A stretch of 64,000 bases of DNA, from positions 1,794,501 to 1,858,500 of the forward strand of contig NZ_CP071839.1 in assembly GCF_017526105.1 (NCBI RefSeq). The letters run 5' to 3'. Position numbers and translations under genes: made by a program. This stretch comes from Streptomyces cyanogenus. Its GTDB lineage: Bacteria > Actinomycetota > Actinomycetes > Streptomycetales > Streptomycetaceae. Below the pieces are notes generated by a model. That model saw only the letters and a program-made list of their open reading frames with translations, did not search any database and was not told the origin of the DNA. Of this stretch, positions 58,150-64,000 are shown in pieces; position 1 is the first letter of the stretch, and every line of letters starts with the position of its first letter.

Positions 58150-58473
58150 TCAGGAGCCGGTGCTGCCGAATTCACGCTCCAGGGAAGCGATCTGGTTCGA
58201 ACCGAGACCACGCACGCGGCGGCTCTCGGAGATACCCAGACGCTCCATGATCTGCTTGGCGCGGACCTTGCCCACGCCGGGCAGCGACTCAAGGAGGGCG
58301 GAGACCTTCATCTTGCCGATGACGTCGTTCTCCTGGCCCTGCTTGATGACCTCGTGCAGGGAGGCGCCGGAGTGCTTGAGTCGATTCTTGACCTCGGCCC
58401 GCTCCCGGCGAGCCGCGGCGGCCTTTTCGAGCGCGGCTGCGCGCTGTTCAGGGGTAAGGGGCGGAAGAGCCAC
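58150..58473 (-). CDS. mihF: streptomycete integration host factor (sIHF/MihF)
   Basis: A 107-residue nucleoid protein, the exact length of S. coelicolor sIHF (SCO1480). An N-terminal helix (about 5-45) is followed by a helix-two-turn-helix domain, LLESLPGVGKVRAKQIMERLGISESRRVRGLG, that contacts DNA backbone. It affects nucleoid compaction, sporulation and antibiotic production. GTG 58473 is the conserved start (VALPPLTPEQR). It lies upstream of gmk on the same strand. Confidence 0.96.
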   Translation of the reverse strand: MALPPLTPEQRAAALEKAAAARRERAEVKNRLKHSGASLHEVIKQGQENDVIGKMKVSALLESLPGVGKVRAKQIMERLGISESRRVRGLGSNQIASLEREFGSTGS

Positions 58474-58569
58474 GCCTACGTCACCTCGGATGTCGAACTG
58501 TCGGATACGGACCGGTGAGGAACCTAGTCGCCCCACACCTGGGGAGCTACGAGCAACACGCTGCCCGTT

Positions 58570-58607
58570 CTCCCCCACTGCCTGAAGGGCGTGGGAGGTG
58601 CCCCCAC
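58570..58607. repeat. Streptomyces intergenic hairpin repeat element
   Basis: CTCCCCCAC at 58570-58578 faces GTGGGAGGTGCCCCCAC at 58591-58607 around TGCCTGAAGGGC. This form (CTCCC..C, short loop, GGGAGGTGCCCCC) is one I recall as widely dispersed between genes in Streptomyces genomes. I see only one copy in the window. Confidence 0.6.
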
Positions 58608-58617
58608 TGCTCGGAGA

Positions 58618-58698
58618 CTAGCGGGCAAGTCCGCCAGAGTCAGCGAGAACAGCGGAAAAGTCCTGGTCAGCCTCCGTCAGGCCGGACATTTCAGACAT
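58618..58698 (-). CDS. possible 26-codon small ORF between pyrF and mihF
   Basis: ATG 58698 to TAG 58618 encodes MSEMSGLTEADQDFSAVLAD and six more residues. AGGG lies seven bases upstream. It is acidic, has no membrane span, and codon use is not strongly biased. It could be a leader peptide or chance. Confidence 0.25.
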   Translation of the reverse strand: MSEMSGLTEADQDFSAVLADSGGLAR

Positions 58699-58771
58699 AA
58701 TGCCCTCGATTTGAGGATGTATTCACAGTCAAGTCGGCGTGATCCCGCTCAGCGGAGGCCCCCGCCGGCGC

Positions 58772-59613
58772 TCAGATCCCGGCGACGGCCGCCTGGATCT
58801 CGGCCGCGAACCGCTCGGCCGCCCCGCGCAGCGCGCTGACGTCGGGACCGTGACGCAGAACACCCCGGCTGACGTTCGGCACGACGTTGCGGACGGCCGG
58901 CCCGAAGACCCCGGGAAGGTCGGCCGGCGTCGCGCCCTGCGCCCCGATGCCGGGCGCGAGGAGCGGTCCGTTGATGCCCAGGTCGTAGGAGGACAGGTCG
59001 CCGAGGGTGGCGCCGACGACCGCGCCGAAGGAGCCCAGCGGCTCCTCCCCCGCGTTCTCGGCCGCCAGGTGGGCCAGTATGGTCGCCCCGACGCTCCGCC
59101 CGTCGGCACGCACCGCGTGCTGCACCTCGCCGCCCTCCGGGTTCGAGGTCAGCGCCAGCACGAACAGGCCGGCGCCGCTCTCCCGGGCCAGCGCGACGGC
59201 CGGGCTGAGCGAGCCGTAGCCGAGGTACGGCGAGACGGTCAGCGCGTCGGAGAACAGCGGGGCGTCCGGGTGCAGGAACGCCTCGGCGTAGGCGGCCATG
59301 GTCGAGCCGATGTCGCCGCGCTTGGCGTCCATCACGACCAGGGCGCCGGCCGCCCGGGCCTCCTGCACCGACTTCTCCAGGACGGCGACGCCGCGCGAAC
59401 CGAACCGTTCGAAGAAGGCGCTCTGCGGCTTCAGGACCGCCACCCGGTCGGCCACGGCCTCGACGACCGTGCGGCTGAACCGCTCCAGACCGGCGACGTC
59501 GTCGTCCAGGCCCCACTCGGCGAGCAGGGAGGCGTGCGGGTCGATGCCGACGCACAACGGGCCGCGCTCGTCCATGGCGCGGCGCAGCCGGGCGCCGAAG
59601 GGCTCCAACGGGG

Positions 59614-59617
<4 letters not shown>
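58772..59617 (-). CDS. pyrF: orotidine 5'-phosphate decarboxylase (type 2)
   Basis: A 281-residue enzyme for the last step of UMP synthesis. [10 protein letters not shown] and [13 protein letters not shown], with the catalytic Lys of the type 2 family, are seen. ATG 59617 overlaps the pyrD stop by four bases, so the genes are coupled. Confidence 0.96.
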
Positions 59618-60720
<1,103 letters not shown>

Positions 60721-60734
60721 GGTGTCCTCGTGAA

Positions 60735-60764
60735 GAGGGGGACACCGTTTCCGGTGTCCCCCTC
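60735..60764. terminator. hairpin between carB and pyrD
   Basis: A perfect 13-bp stem (60735-60747 with 60752-60764) with a TTTC tetraloop fills most of the 51-base gap. It may be an attenuator or processing site inside the pyr operon rather than a full stop. Confidence 0.65.
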
Positions 60765-60771
60765 GGGGCTG

Positions 60772-64000
<3,229 letters not shown>

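Overview
The window is high-GC DNA from a Streptomyces chromosome core. Start codons are often GTG, third codon positions are strongly G/C, and gene order is close to what I recall of the rbpA to carB stretch of S. coelicolor (about SCO1419 to SCO1483). That comparison is from memory and was not run. I saw no insertion sequence, prophage, CRISPR array, tRNA or rRNA gene, or natural-product cluster.

Layout. 1-6.5 kb: end of a GDPD gene, an MFS exporter, rbpA behind an exact sigma-R-type promoter, fxsA, polyprenol-phosphate mannose synthase, a YtcJ-like amidohydrolase and an Lrp/AsnC regulator. 6.7-11 kb: conserved Streptomyces proteins, a phosphotransferase-like protein and an acyl-CoA dehydrogenase. 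11-20.9 kb: a GH18 chitinase with a classic chitinase promoter, a TetR regulator, a C39-like secreted protein, an APC permease, a P-loop kinase, a candidate small RNA and an EccA-like AAA ATPase. 20.9-23.3 kb: two overlapping CNNM/CorC-type membrane proteins. 23.5-28.5 kb: ribE-ribM-ribBA-ribH-hisE-hisG-PH protein, tightly packed behind an FMN riboswitch. 28.6-35.7 kb: an NmrA-like gene behind what looks like an orphan chitinase promoter, a ROK repressor divergent from an MFS transporter across a palindrome, a thioesterase, a uracil permease and a DUF5995 protein.

35.8-44.3 kb holds the most interesting logic. Homologues of lysine 2-monooxygenase (davB) and 5-aminovaleramidase (davA) lie about 4 kb from a cationic-amino-acid-type permease followed by an Lrp/AsnC regulator. 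A three-gene conservon (sensor kinase, roadblock, DUF742) lies between. The davA and permease promoters share one layout: a -35 hexamer, a 10-nt gap, then helically phased TTGC elements. I infer one lysine-responsive regulon for uptake and breakdown.

44.4-64 kb is housekeeping: guaB1, a SorC regulator, rpe, rsmB, fmt, a DNA-binding-like protein, priA, metK, coaBC, rpoZ, gmk, mihF (sIHF), pyrF, pyrD and carB (cut by the window end). A seven-copy minisatellite of 64-71 bp units fills the priA-metK gap. Many hairpin terminators with 10-16 bp perfect stems bound the transcription units.
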